The notes beneath the pieces were generated by a model. That model saw only the letters and a list, made by a program, of their open reading frames with translations, was not told the DNA's origin and did no database searches. The translations under genes and the position numbers were made by a program. From Armigeres subalbatus (Eukaryota; Arthropoda; Insecta; Diptera; Culicidae), in assembly GCF_024139115.2 (NCBI RefSeq), contig NC_085140.1:428605240-428669239 (forward strand): DNA of 64,000 nucleotides, written 5' to 3'. Positions 27,744 through 40,268 of the stretch are shown piece after piece; the stretch's first letter is position 1; every line of letters begins with the position of its first letter.

Positions 27744-30355
27744 CATTTCATTTATTTAGTTTACATCTAAACAGATAACACTGAATCAACAATTTGACGC
27801 CACAATAAATGGTTCGAAGCCGCATCTCTCCATCCTCGGATACGCCCCACGCTCGCCACGAGCATTGTCCATGTTTCATGACCGTAGAGGACAACCGGAC
27901 AAGGACAAGCGTCTTGTACATGACACATTTGGTGCGGTGGCGAATCTTTTTCGACCGCAGTTTCTTCTGGAGCCCGAAGTAGGCCCGACTTCCACAGATG
28001 ATGCGCCTTCGTATTTCACGACTAACGTTGTTGTCAGCCGTTAGCAAGGATCCGAGGTAGACGAATTCCTCGACCACCTCGAAGGTATTCCCGTCTATCG
28101 TAACACCGCTCCCCAGGCAGGCTCTGTCGCGCTCGGTTCCACCCACAAGCATGTACTTTGTCTTTGACGCATTCACCACCAGTCCAACTTTTGTTGCTTC
28201 ACGTTTCAGGGGGGTGTACAGTTCTGCCACCTTTGCAAATGTTCGGCCAACAATGTCCATGTCATCCGCGAAGCAAATAAATTGACTGGATCTGTTGAAA
28301 ATCGTACCCCGGCTGTTACACCCGGCTCTCCGCATGACACCTTCTAGCGCAATGTTGAACAACAGGCACGAAAGTCCATCATATCGATCCAGGATATCAC
28401 TTTGTAGGCGGCATTAAGGATGGTGATCGCTCGAAAGTTCTCACACTCCAGTTTGTCGCCTTTCTTGTAGATGGGGCATATAACCCCTTCCTTCCACTCC
28501 TCCGGTAGCTGTTCGGTTTCCCAGATTCTGACTATCAGGTTGTGCAGGCAAGTGGCCAGCTTTTCCGGGGCCATCTTGATGAGCTCAGCTCCGATACCAT
28601 CCTTACCAGCTGCTTTATTGGTCTTTAGCTGTTGAATGGTATCCTTAACTTCCCTCAAGGTGGGGGCTGGTTGGCTTCCATCGTCCGCTGAACTGACGTA
28701 GTCATCTCCTCCGCTGCCTTGACTTTCACTGCCTGTACTCTCCGCGCCATTCAGATGTTCCTCGTAGTGTTGCTTCCACCTTTCGATCACCACACGTTCG
28801 TCCGTCAAGATGCTCCCATCTTTATCCCGGCACATTTCGGCTCGCGGCACGAAGCCTTTGCGGGATGCGTTGAGCTTCTGATAGAACTTGCGTGTTTCTT
28901 GAGAACGGCACAGCTGCTCCATCTCCTCGCACTCCGCTTCTTCCAGGCGGCGTTTCTTCTCCTGAAAAAGGCGGGTCTGCTGTCTCCGCTACGTCTATAA
29001 CATTCCACGTTCTGCCGGGTACCTTGCTGCAGCGCGACCGCCCGCGCTGCGTCCTTCTCCTCCAGAATCTGTCTGCACTTTTCGTCGAACCAATCGTTCC
29101 GTCGACTTCGACCCATATACCCGACGTTGTTCTCCGCTGCGTCGTTAATGGCTGCTTTGACTGTATTCCAGCAGTCCTCAAGAGGGGCCCCATCGAGCTC
29201 ACCCTCTTCCGGCAACGCTGCCTCGAGATGCTGCGCGTATGCAGTGGCGACATCAGGTTGCTTCAGTCGCTCTAGGTCGTACCGCGGCGGTCGTCGGTAC
29301 CGAACATTGTTGATGACGGATAGTTTTGGGCGCAGTTTAACCATCACCAGATAGTGGTCAGAGTCGATGTTAGCACCACGATATGTCCTGACGTCGATAA
29401 TGTCGGAGAAGTGCCGTCCATCAATCAGAACGTGGTCGATTTGTGATTCTGTTTGCAGTGGTGATCTCCAGGTGTACCGATACGGAAGGCTGTGTTGGAA
29501 GTAGGTGCTGCGAATGGCCATATTCTTGGAGGCGGCGAAATCAATTAGTCGTAGGCCGTTTTCGTTCGTCAGCCGGTGAGCGCTGAACTTTCCAATAGTC
29601 GGTCTAAACTCCTCCTCTTGGCCAACCTGAGCGTTCAAATCTCCTATGATGATTTTAACGTCGTGGCTTGGGTAGCTGTCGTACTCACGTTCCAGCTGTG
29701 CGTAGAATGCGTCCTTATCATCATCAGTGCTTCCGGAGTGTGGGCTATGGACGTTGATTATGCTGAAGTTGAAGAACCGGCCTTTGATCCTCAACCTGCA
29801 CATTCTTTCATTGATCGGCCACCACCCGATCACGAGCCTTTGCATATCGCCCATCACTATGAAAGCTGTTCCCAGCTCGTGTGTGTTGCCGCAGCTCTGG
29901 TAGATGGTATGATTACCTCTAAACGTTCGCACCATTGATCCCTTCCAACAAACTTCCTGCAGCGCTACGATGCCGAATCTACGGTCCTTGAGCACATCGG
30001 CGAGTATGCGTGTGCTCTCGATGAAGTTGAGAGATTTGCAGTTCCACGAACCGAGTTTCCAATCGCTAGTCCCTTTTCGTCGCAGTGGTCTTCGCCGATG
30101 GTTCCGGTCCGTACTCTCTTGTTGATTGTTCGTTGCGTGAGTTTTTTTTTTTGGATGGCTTGCAGGGCCTGACACCAAACCCCCTAAATTTCCGGAGGAC
30201 CATTCCTCCTTATTTCCGGTGGACCATGGTGCACAGTTTCACTTAGAGTCCCTCGCTGGCACTCGGACGATGATCAGCCGCCCCTAACATGGAGAACAGA
30301 CGCTGTTGTGAGCCGATCCTGACATGGAGAACAGACGCTCAATAAGATTTGCACC
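27744..30355 (-). mobile_element. RTE-type LINE, copy B, inserted in BEL gag
   Basis: The element is flanked by ATCAATGAGGGTT at 27731-27743 and 30356-30368, a perfect 13-bp duplication. The leader (30355-30179) contains the GCGTCTGTTCTCCATGTTAG segment shared with the decayed copy at 12671. The 3' end is a short A-rich tail (AACTAAATAAATGAAATG on the minus strand). Its ORF2 has an internal deletion. Confidence 0.9.
27748..30178 (-). pseudogene. RTE ORF2 copy B, internally deleted and frameshifted
   Basis: The long 5' frame starts at a TTG, not an ATG, and encodes the endonuclease: WNCKSLNF, VALQEVCW, INVHSPHSGS, GDLNAQVGQEEE, SQIDHVLIDGRHF and SDHYLVMV. A frameshift near 28900 leads to the RT frame (KAAGKDGIGAELI, YKKGDKLECENFRAITIL, NAAYKVIS). 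The next conserved block is DGLSCLLFNIALEGV, so the fingers and first palm motif are deleted near 28390. CFADDMDIVGR follows, with more shifts near 27900. The C-terminal region is short. Confidence 0.85.
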
Positions 30356-30368
30356 ATCAATGAGGGTT

Positions 30369-31707
30369 GGATTCGGTTTTTCACGCGAATATCGGGCCCA
30401 GTCCATCTTGAGTGACGATGGAAGTCTTTCAACCAGCTCATACCTTAGCGCAGTATTGTAAACAAAGTCGCCAACCTCGCACGCTTGGATCGTAGCGACG
30501 GTAAAGAACCGTGAGTGCGATATTCACGACGGTTTCTAGCTTTTCCATATTTGGAGGAGGTAATGATCGAACCTTCCGAATTATGGCCTGGATGATAGCT
30601 TCCGGTCTCCCGTAGAGCATTCTTAGCGTCGACATCACTCCTACTACGTTAGAAAGATGGAGCAGTCCTCACAGCTTCTAATGCCTTTCCCTTCAAGCAC
30701 TTCCGGAGACGCAACATGTTTTCCTCATTCGAGAACCCACACATTTGGGTTGAAGAATTGAATACAGAAAAGAAGAGTGGTCAATTTTCCGGGTTCCCGC
30801 TGAACTCTGGTAAATCCTTAGAGACCGCTTGGCGCGCAGCAATTTGGCTCCGATTCAGGATGCACACTGTTTCGTCAGTTGGGGCATGTAGAGGTAGTCG
30901 ATTAAGCGGAGTTGATCGTTGTCCGCTGGAACGAATTGATCATCGCCTACCAACGTTCTTGGATTAATCGAAGGGATGTTTGATGGTCGATTACCGGGGA
31001 AATTAAGGTGGTGCGTATGTGCACGCTGCGATGGCTGACATGGTCGGTGGTGATGAATCGATAGTCGGTTATTAATAGAAGTTAGACTCGGAGCTGGCTG
31101 CTCCTGCGGCTGCCTCGAGTTATCCGATGCTTGTCCATTCACGTCTTCTTCAACTAAACCGGAGTCGATTTCCTCACCTTGGCGTTCAGTTTCATCTACC
31201 CATTCCTGTATCTTCGACATCTTCCCCATATCACTGATAACCGATGATGTTTCGCTAGCGTAATCCCTCATTATCGTAAACTTTTGCTCTAGGAACTTCT
31301 CTAACTCGAACTCGGCGTTAAGTTTTTGTAGCTCCAACTCTCTCATCCTTGCTTCGCGGCTGCTCTGACACGACATCCTTCATGTTGGGTCTGTTTCGCT
31401 GTTGCTGCTGTTCCCTTGGCGTGTTGCTGACAATCTGCTTGGTGATGGCACCGGTGGGGGGGTTAACTGCCGTTGTCACGTGGTCCTATGTTGTCGTACA
31501 GATCGGACATATCCAAGCTTTGTTCGTTACTTCGCCAGAAACATTTACACACTCATAGTGGTACCACTGCCTGCAACCATCACCATCACATTGAATCATT
31601 CGGTCACTGTCAGCAGCGATAGCGTTACGTGGTGCGTCGTCTGTCGACCGTTCTGCGATGGCTCCTAGTTTGGAGTTGTAGGATTTCTTGGACATCTCAA
31701 ACCGCAC
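30369..31707 (-). pseudogene. BEL/Pao gag with N-terminal PHD finger
   Basis: The first frame (31707-31486) starts with ATG close to the LTR and encodes a PHD-type zinc finger: CDGDGC, WYHYECVN and WICPIC. After a shift, 31376-30855 encodes a charged helical segment (ARMRELELQKLNAEFELEKF) and a low-complexity linker. A third part (30850-30370) shows LRLRKCLKGKALEA and VMSTLRMLYGRPEAIIQAII, the DUF1759-type capsid-like region, up to the RTE insertion. It continues after the insertion at about 27735. Frameshifts and an in-frame stop separate the parts. Confidence 0.8.
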
Positions 31708-31731
31708 CGTAAAAGAATTTCAAAATACATA

Positions 31732-32075
31732 TGTTACTCGCAGGCCGATTAACAGAGGAAAGAATCAGTAAAAGAATTTTATAATATGTAACTTTTAGGA
31801 TAGGATCATTGTTTAGGTTTACGTTAAATTAGCTCACTAGTATCTTAGAATTCATTGTATCCCTACTTTCTAATGCATGAATAGTAATTAAGATTAGGAT
31901 ATAGTTAGTTAATAAGAAAACTGGCAATAATAATTAGATATAAGAGTGTTTTAGACTATTATTTTAGATTGAGCACGATCACTTGATCCAATTCACGTTT
32001 ATTACACGGCATTACACCAGGTAGTCGTTTTGTTTACATTTCATCTTCGCCAATCGTTCCTGCGAATGAAAGGCT
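31732..32075 (-). repeat. BEL/Pao 5' LTR
   Basis: Matches the 3' LTR at 22759-23256 along most of its length, with gaps. The duplicated flank GTAAAAGAATTT occurs on both sides of the 37-base TGTTACTCGC fragment (31709 and 31768), so the inner boundary has been rearranged. Outer boundary placed where similarity ends after TCGTTCCTGCG. Confidence 0.7.
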
Positions 32076-32850
32076 GAACTCGTGAATCGTAAAAGAAAAA
32101 AACCTTGATTAATCCACCTAGCGGTGATGATGCCTTTCTCGCTTGTTCAAAATAGTTGATAAACATATATGAAAAGTCTAAAATAACAATTGATGAATAA
32201 GACTTATTTTTCACATTTGTTTATACCAGATAAACCGACCTAGGGTCGAAAATCTCGTGAATAAAGATAGATAAATAAAGATAGATTGAATTGAAAATTC
32301 ACATTTGTTTATACACATTGTTATAATTGCTGCTGGATGCAATTTGTTGCAAGCAAATCGGATGAGGTTAAGTGCCCGGAACATGTGAGGTTGTGCAATT
32401 GCACAAATCGAGTTTCAGACATATGGGTCTTCTGAAAAAGTTCGTATCGTATGCTTTGTATACGAGAAAAGCAAAAAAACGGTGGTGAGTAAAAAACAAA
32501 TGTTTCCAGTCGTCAAGCTTTCGAGTGCTTTCCGTTTTGAAGCCAGAATCCAGCTTAGACTTCTATCATCCAATCAATAAGTAACCTTTTTTGAAATTGT
32601 TGTTTTGAACAATATGATTCTTCATATAGATAAAAATTTAGTTGACCCGTCAAAAATTGTCAAAACGGTCAAATGAGTCAAAACGGTTCATATTTTTCAA
32701 CATCAGATTTTATGCCACCGAACCAAAGCACAGCACCCGGTGCGTTACCGCACGTATGCACAAGCAGCCGATGGCTTGATCCAGTGAAATAGTTATTTAT
32801 TGCATATCACGTAGCCTCTTGTTCTTCGAACACTCTTCTCCCAAAAAACG
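32076..32850. other. Non-coding, interspersed-repeat fragments
   Basis: No gene seen. CAACTTGTTGC-type sequence near 32342 with AAGCAAATCGGATGA, and TATACGAGAAAAGCAAAA near 32460, recur at 37305 and 37520. The stretch therefore probably contains a related repeat. Confidence 0.45.
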
Positions 32851-32918
32851 AAGTTAGCTCAGTGGTAACGTGATAGGCTCTCAATCGGAGGATTTATGTT
32901 CGATCTTCGTGCTAGCCA
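32851..32918 (+). other. tRNA-like sequence, probable SINE head or tRNA pseudogene
   Basis: TTAGCTCAGTGGTAACG is a good A-box region, and ATGTTCGATCT at the proper distance resembles a B-box. The 3' acceptor GCTAGCC pairs only partly with the 5' side (GTTAGC). The T-arm is weak, so I call it tRNA-derived. Confidence 0.5.
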
Positions 32919-34967
32919 TCTTTTTTTTCAAAACTCATATTTTCTAGGAGTGTGGTATAATATTACGCATTGCAAGAAAAATTTGAAATAGGGTAAATCA
33001 CTACTTGGGCCTATGGACCCCATTCCCGGCTCACTGCACAGAAAGCTAATGATTTATACTGTTTAGTAGCCGTAGGTTTATGATTGATCATTTTCAAAAA
33101 GTCTCCTGTTTATCTCGCACAATACTCAATATTTTTCAACCATTTATTTCACTCCTAATCGATCCAATTATAGAAAATAAAAATGTAGATTTCAAACTTT
33201 TGCTCTTCGTTGCAACACCACTGAGCCGGAGTGATTCTTTCCACTTTTACAAAACGGTATCATCAAATAAACACCTACCTGAAAATCGTCACAGTGCTCG
33301 ATACAACCATTGCTTCAGGCTGTTTATCACCACACAATAATGCTAAACTCACGCACTTCAATCTTTTGTAATTGTTCGTATCACTAGATTTTATATAAAC
33401 ATATTGGAATACATTTAAAATGTATCCTCAAACCGAACAAAAATCACCTCGGCCCAAGAACTTCTAGCTGTACAGTGCTGCCAAGAGGCCATAAGTCTTA
33501 TTTTAGTATGAAGATAATCCTTCATCGTTAATAGGAAAACTGTCTAATACGTTGACGCTATCATGTTATTTGTAATTCTCTCGATTTCAAAAGGTGGAAA
33601 AGATATTATTTTTAAGTGTTTGGAAGAAATTTGGATGAGTAAATATATCTTCTCAACCAAATAAAAATGATTATGAATAATACCATCTGGCATCTTGTTG
33701 TCGTGGAACGTGCATATTTTTGTTTACGTCGCATTTTCTACCGTCCCGAGAGAGAGAATGAGAGTAAGATGTTGAGAGATTGAGTAAAATATTGCGTATG
33801 CCGAGGAGATTTGGGGTATGCCGGATAAGCAATCGCCTATGACTGAAATGAGTGCTGCACCATGTTAATTTAAATCAAATAAAAGCTTTTTCAAGCGGTG
33901 TTTAGCAAGAATAACTATTTTTGAAGCAGAGGTGAACCCCATCGCAATATTACACGGCCCACAAAATTCAGAAAAGTTGCCCCTAGTCATAAATATCAAT
34001 TAAATAACGCAGTCGTGCGCATGTTAGGCCGGGAATGGGGTGAGAAACCCTACTAGAAAATTCAAAGCGCCTCCAATAAAAATTTTTGTATTTAATATTT
34101 TCCATGCTAATAATCTATGGAACCTAATGCTGTGTATTGTTTATATTTATATTCATGACATTTCTATATGTAATTGAATCCATCTGATTTTGGGGGTATT
34201 TGAAAGAATTCAGGTCTGAACTTTAGATGAAGAAGGAGGTTGGAAATGAAACATAAATGCATAAATTGAGAATCGATATGTGCTCAACAGTTTTCTTTAA
34301 TGATTGTTAGCAGAAACAAAATAGCTTTTGATTTGCCTTGGTAGTAATCAAACTTGCCCACCGAGTTTCAATAGAGAGTAAACAGAAGTGGAAAATTATA
34401 TTCGATTGCTATACAATGCACAAAGAAAAGATGCCTTAGTGAATAGAAAATAATTATTCAATAAAATCAGAAGCTTGCGAGTTTATGGGGCAGCAGACGC
34501 TATATCCAATGAATTAGGACCGGGGATTTCCCTCTGCGCGTTATTAACGCGGAGCTATCAAAATGTTTCTCTTTTTCCGTAATACTCATGAACCAATTTC
34601 CCCAAATCTCATTTGCTCAGATCAGCATTCAACCCAGCTGAGCTAAAAATAGAACATTGCCGCACGCAATGCGATGTGTGCTGGTGATGCTTCCTTCGGC
34701 AATATTCATCCGACGGCAAGAGACTGAAGCGAATGCGCATGCGTCCCGTGTCTTCCCGCACACCAGCTGCGCTCCCATATGCTGATTGAACGCCACAAAG
34801 AATGATGCATGCATATGCGTAAAAATAGAACAGAAGCACGGCTTGCCGCTGATGCTACGATTGTTAAGCCGACCGATCCACAGTGGCGGAAACCCAGACA
34901 AAACCTAAAACAAATCGTTCTTTCTTGAAGCTGATATTATTTTAATTTTGTACATTTAGTCAAGGAT
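32919..34967. other. No gene recognised
   Basis: A+T-rich DNA. ORFs at 33080-33340, 34609-34839 and 34629-34901 have no domain and the last two overlap in different frames. No tandem array or RNA gene was seen. Confidence 0.45.
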
Positions 34968-35230
34968 AATTCTAGAGTGCTTTGAGAATAGGTCGTATGT
35001 GCAAAAGAGAGTCTCTCTTTGCCTCCATTCTCTTTCGATTATTACAGATCTATAATAAAGTTTACTTCAGATTTCTTGGCAGATATCTAAAGATTATAGC
35101 TTTGTCTAGCGTTCTGAAGTGAAAATTTGGCAAAATATGCAAAATTAGCTTATGTACATGCGAAAGAGAGCGTGAACAAAGAGAGCCTCTCTTTTGCACA
35201 TACGACCTATTCTCAAAGCAATCTAGAATT
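34968..35230. mobile_element. MITE with ~54-bp terminal inverted repeats
   Basis: The ends (34968-35021 and 35177-35230) are inverted copies with three or so differences: ATTCTAGA, TGCTTTGAGAATAGGTCG, TATGTGCAAAAGAGAG, then CTCTCTTTG. The interior is about 155 A+T-rich bases without coding potential. Target duplication is not clear. Confidence 0.8.
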
Positions 35231-36954
35231 CCTCAATTTGTTAATTGTAGTTGGTAAATTTATTTTTTGGTGACCTGGTTCAAGTTGATGCTGTAAAGTA
35301 TCTCCTAAACATATATGCATGGAAAAATTAAATTTGACTAAATTTTTTATCGGGAAAGATTCGGAAAGAACTGATATCATGCATTGAAATATATATTTTG
35401 TCTACTTAACAGTGGTTAGTTTGGCGAATTGCGCCTTGCTGCACCAAAGCGGAAAATTTACTGTTTGAAGGTTAGAATTGAGACGCTACTGTGGCTGCAG
35501 ATCTTAAGTCATGGGCTTCCGTAAGTCTTTGGATAGCATAGCATATGTCGGATAACTATTTAAATTTCAAAATGAATTCAGCGTTACAAAATTACTGTTG
35601 CTAAATTTCAAGCGCAATCGTAGGTTTAGTCGAGCATTTGTATGGGGGACCACCACTGCGCGAGGCACATTGCCATTCCTTCTTTTAGGCGCATTCGTAC
35701 GGGAGAGCGTTGAACGTGTTGAACAAAGCACGATGCTTTTGAAATTGCTAAATGAGGATTATTTACAGGCTGTTATATAGGGTATTTGTGCTTTTCTTAG
35801 CGCTTGATAGACATGAGAAAAGTTATGTCTAAAGTTTAGCAGAGAAGAGGATTTTTAATTACTGAACGGATATCCTATCGAAAAAAGTTTACTGTTAGTA
35901 ATTTCCATAGGGCACCCGTAACCTGAGGGGTTCTTATTGATATTTCACATTATTATACACATATGTTTATTTAAGTTTGGATGTAATTATGTTATTATAC
36001 CAATACAATTTTGCATTGATTTCCTCGCATCATAGTGAATCTACTTTTATCTCCAATAAATGAACAGCGTATCCAAGCGGTTTCAATCAGGAGGGTGAAA
36101 CACCTGTCATCCGCGGTACAATGGCACTCTACCCAACATCGTTTTTGGTACTTCTGTTTTTGGTACCCAGTTTCTGGGTAGTATACCCGAATTCAGCGCT
36201 CATTTTGGGTGATTGGTTCGTACGCAGTTAGTGCTAATTATCGGCAATTAACTTCGACTGGCGAAAACTTGCAATTAGTTGAGGTACATCGAGCCTTTTG
36301 TGTTTGTATGGCTTCTTTATGCCAAAAAATAACTCGTCGATACTTCCGAAGTTTTGTTATCGTGAATTAAACGAAATGAAAGCAAAAGCATAGTACGCCA
36401 TATTGAATGAATGGTGGGTAGGTGTATTAGCCTTCTCTTCAGTCCCCTGGTTTCAATAGTTTATCTATTAGAGCATCATTACTGGGTGCGAGTGTTTTGA
36501 TCACCCTCGCTGCTCTGTCATTTTAGTTTAGTCACTCTTTTTCGCACCAGTCGCTATTTTCGGTTATCATTTTGGTGGCTGCATTCCATACCGGTGACGT
36601 TTAATAGTTCATCAAATAGCAGCGCTGTTATCGCGCTACCAAATTTGATCACCTGTCAGCTGCGCTACTATTTTAGCATTTTAGCGTTTAGTAGCGACCG
36701 GTAAAGTGTGAAGTAATGATACTGCGCTGCAAAACGGCTTATACTCACCACGGCATCTTGTTCTAAGTTAATGTATTGAAACTGTATATTTTAATAACCA
36801 ACGAGAAAAATTAATATTTTCTTTTCTCATTCCATTAATACTTCCAGTATAGGAAACAATACCCTAGCAGGATGAGTTCTGTTGCTTCTAGAAGCAATGA
36901 ATATGTGCCCAATTCGATGATTTATATTTGTACGTATCTTCTCACATGTTATGT
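35231..36954. other. No gene recognised
   Basis: Mostly A+T-rich. The stretch 36100-36230 contains GGTACCCAGTTTCTGGGTA, a short palindrome, and 36470-36690 repeats TAGCG and GCGCTAC segments that may be a decayed element. The 60-residue ORF at 35598 has no domain. Confidence 0.4.
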
Positions 36955-36976
36955 GTATCGATGGTACAGTGGTGTA

Positions 36977-37131
36977 CCCAGCCGACACCAAGTCGCATAT
37001 GCTAGCGAATAAGTGTACAAAGTGGAGGCGATATAGGCGCATTCCTCCATTTGACTGCATGCAAAGTGCACCTATATGGCCTCCACTTTGTACACTTATT
37101 CGCTATGATATACGATCTTGTGTTTGCTGGG
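36977..37131. mobile_element. MITE with ~68-bp TIRs inside the tRNA-like head
   Basis: The ends CCCAGC and GCTGGG are flanked by TA at 36975-36976 and 37132-37133. The arms share TAGCGAATAAGTGTACAAAG and TGGAGGC in inverted order. Only about 20 bases separate the arms, so the whole element is nearly a hairpin. Confidence 0.8.
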
Positions 37132-37355
37132 TAGTAACCGCTTCCCGTTCTAGAGGTCACGAGTTCGAATCCAGAGCTAGGCGTTTTGCTTTTTTTTGCA
37201 CGTTAAAACAGTTTTTTGGCCATAACTCCGAAACGCAAAGTTCGATCGATCTAATTTTAAATAGGAACCAATGGGACTGCATTCCGCGTCGAATGCAACT
37301 TGTTGCGAGCAAATCGGATGATGCTAAATGCCCAAAAACGTGTCTCACATTTTTG

Positions 37356-37393
<38 letters not shown>

Positions 37394-37411
37394 TACACAC
37401 ATACAGACATC
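37356..37411 (+). repeat. (CA)n microsatellite
   Basis: An uninterrupted CA run followed by ACATACATACACACATAC. It accounts for the low-complexity Thr-His run of the overlapping ORF. Confidence 0.95.
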
Positions 37412-37545
37412 ACCTCAATTCGTCGAGCTGAGTCGATTGGTATATAACACTATGGGTCTCCGAGCCTTCTATAAAAAGTTTGATTTTGGAGCAGTTCTAT
37501 AGCCTTTCCGTATACTTAGTATACGAGAAAGGCAAAAAGTTGTTT

Positions 37546-40268
37546 GGGACCCCTCGTTAAGATTTTTTTAAATACCCAGGCAATTAAATAAGCTATATTT
37601 TCACGTAGATGAAATTGTGGCTATGCTTCGTGACCGGCGCCGTTATTGAACCTGTAATGTCTTGAGCTCTCCTTCGGTGCACATTGAGGATGGAATTCTA
37701 ATCCCAAATCCCCTTCTTTTGGTCCCTTGTGCTCAATTACGGAGTAGCAAATACGAACTGTACATACGGTCATCAAGTTCAAGCTCAAGATGTTTCACTT
37801 TCACTTAACGATTGTCCCTAATCCAACTTATAATTCATAATTCGTCGAAGCACTTCGCTTTGTTCGCACTGAATCACATGAATTCCTATTTTATCGACAT
37901 TCACGTGTCTGAATGGTTGAAGGCATTGTGCAGGACGAGTTGAACAAATGCATTCCAATTTCAGATCGGCTGACTGATTAGTAGCTTTGAGTGGCCGAAT
38001 CTATTTAGGGGTAATTGAGTCCAGTAACTGATTGCGGTCATTTTCGAGCACTGGTTAAGAGGAGTAATTATTGGTTTGTTCATTTATATTGTGATTGGTC
38101 TGATGACATTTGATGAGTGCACCGATAATCCCATGTCAAAAGGAACAACTATCGTATATCAAATTTCATTGAAGCCTCATCCGAACCGCGAAGCTGGTTT
38201 TTGGCTTGGGGTTGGTTGGGGGAAGTTATACCAATTTAGAAGCTAATTCAAATTACAGTTCTCTTCGTACAGTGGAAATGGTGCGTTATACGCCATCAGC
38301 AATTACTTTCCCTGGGGGTCCGTGGTGGGAGAGGTAGGTAACACGAACGTGAATTTGAGAATACCGCATGAAAAATTTGCAAAGTTCAGCTCAATAATTC
38401 ATATTTCATGCCAGATGAATCGTTGCACCTGGGTTTCACTAGTCTCTCGTGCCATTCCTATATGTTTTCCGTGACCTATCAGAACACGTGATAACCATCA
38501 CTGCACTTGTGCAGCAAACATCAGCCTGTAGCCTGTTGCAGTTCAGAGTGAAATATGACGAGATTCAGAATGGTTGAAAGTAGTATAATAAAGGCATTAT
38601 ATTATATCTTTTGCATTATAATGTGGGATTGCTTAGATGAATTTAGTATCATTCTGTAACAGATAATTTTCTTTTTCATAATATACCTAGTAAAATTCTT
38701 ATAACTATGCCGGATAAACTATCATTGCTATCGGTTAAACATTGGGCATCGTTTTTTTATGAACTCGGTAGATAGTAATATTTGGATTAGGTTTCCATTC
38801 CTTTTATCTAGCGCTTCGCAAATGTTGTCCGATTCGGATTGGGTTTTTCTAAAGCATCAGGTAAACAAAGAAAATAAGCTGGCGGCTCATTAAAAATTTG
38901 ATATTAGTGTATTTCACACTCGCTTGAGCCATCTTAATAGGCATGAATATATTAGCCGTGAAATGCACCAACTAATTATTTATTATTATTTCTCATATAT
39001 TTATTATAATTGCTTATGATACAAAGAGGGCAAAATAACGACTAACGTTTCTTTGCCTAACATACTTACATTACATCGTTCGATTGAATTGGTATGGCTA
39101 TGAACAACATCTTGCCTTGAATTATAATTCAACGGAAGCTATTCATACAGCTCGAATAAGTATGGGGAAATAATTTATTAAACTATAATAAAAGACCATT
39201 TTCCGAATCAGCAGAAACACCATTCCGATATTCAGTAACCCAAATGTAAAATTTATAATTAAAAATGCTGTTCGTTATCCTCTGACCCCTCAAATCAGAT
39301 TTGCTCTCGTCTCCAAAGCTTTTTTGACGCTCAGCCAGGCGAGAAATTAAAAATTCATTTTAATTTGCAATAATTTACGGTTGCGATTCGCAATTTCCAG
39401 TCACACCAACCCGTCACACGGCCTAAGCCCCCGATGCTTGCCCGATTCCCGTAAAACTGTTCCAAAGTACAAATTGAACATAAATCATGCTTCACTCCTT
39501 TTCCGATCAACATCATCATCGTCGTCGTCATCCGTTGCCGAATCGAACCGAATCTCCAGCGGGAAAAGTTTCCCCACTCTTCAAAGCTGACACGGATCAT
39601 CGACTCCGGTAAAGGACAAATTTCTGCCAATTTTAAGCCAAAATGTCCAACTTTCTGACCCCGCCGTCCCTCGAAACGCCCACCTTTTTGCCGCTCCAGC
39701 AGTAGAAAATCTGTAGGCGGAAGTCAGCCGAGCACGAGTAATCCGATAAGTCGAAAGTGAAACAAAAATACGCTTAATGGGATCAACAGTTAATTCCGAC
39801 ACCTCGTGGGTCTTTTTCCGCTTCGCCCGGCCTGGCCCCTCCTGCAATGGGCGCCTGGGGACACGCTGCTTCCCACTTCCGGAGAAGTTTTGTTTACTTT
39901 GCTCATTTTCGTCACGCACAGCAAACAACCAGGATTGGTGAAAAATGACTCCCGGTGCTTCTTGCTTACGGGCTCTAGTTCTTTGAGTTAATGAGACGAA
40001 CAGACGAAAGTTTTCCTTTCAGCGCACAGAATCATGGGGTTTTCGGGGAAATCGTTTGTTTGTTTACCAATTCGGAGACAAGCGTGTTTTATGCAAGAAG
40101 GCAGAAGCGTTAATTAAAAGGTAATGGTGGTTCTATAAATAAAATTGTATGAAGCCAACAAAACTCGATATCTGTTCTATAATTTTATAGAATTAGTTTT
40201 AGTTCGTGCTTAAGTTGGTATTAGATAATGTATTTTGTTGATTTGATTCCAGTGTACTTCTAGCAACA
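37546..40268. other. No gene recognised
   Basis: About 2.7 kb. Higher G+C near 39400-39950 gives overlapping ORFs on both strands (39355-39630 and 39581-39928 minus), none with a recognisable domain. No array or RNA gene was seen up to the C-free array. Confidence 0.45.

Larger units (their letters stand above)
22759..32075 (-). mobile_element. BEL/Pao LTR retrotransposon, broken, with nested inserts
   Basis: The order on the minus strand is 5' LTR (about 31732-32075), gag with PHD finger, coiled region and DUF1759-like part, CCHC-type cysteine cluster, aspartic protease, RT, RNase H region, integrase zinc domain, DUF5641-type tail and 3' LTR (about 22759-23256). It is interrupted by RTE copy B (27744-30355), a hAT-type MITE (25632-26193), a 42-base poly(A) insert (27242-27283) and a non-coding block replacing the integrase core. 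Many frameshifts are present. The LTRs differ in length and sequence, so the insertion is old. I did not find a convincing target duplication. Confidence 0.85.
36955..37545 (+). mobile_element. tRNA-headed SINE-like repeat, split by a MITE
   Basis: Removing the MITE at 36977-37131 joins ATGGTACAGTGGTG to TAGTAACCGCTTCCCG, followed by CGAGTTCGAATCC. This gives A-box-like and B-box-like sequences at tRNA spacing. The body continues through a (CA)n tract to TATACGAGAAAGGCAAAAA at about 37520. The family is not named. Confidence 0.55.

Noticed and set aside
32851..32918. Functional tRNA gene
   Set aside because: A-box and B-box are visible, but the T-arm and acceptor stem pair poorly. More likely a SINE head.
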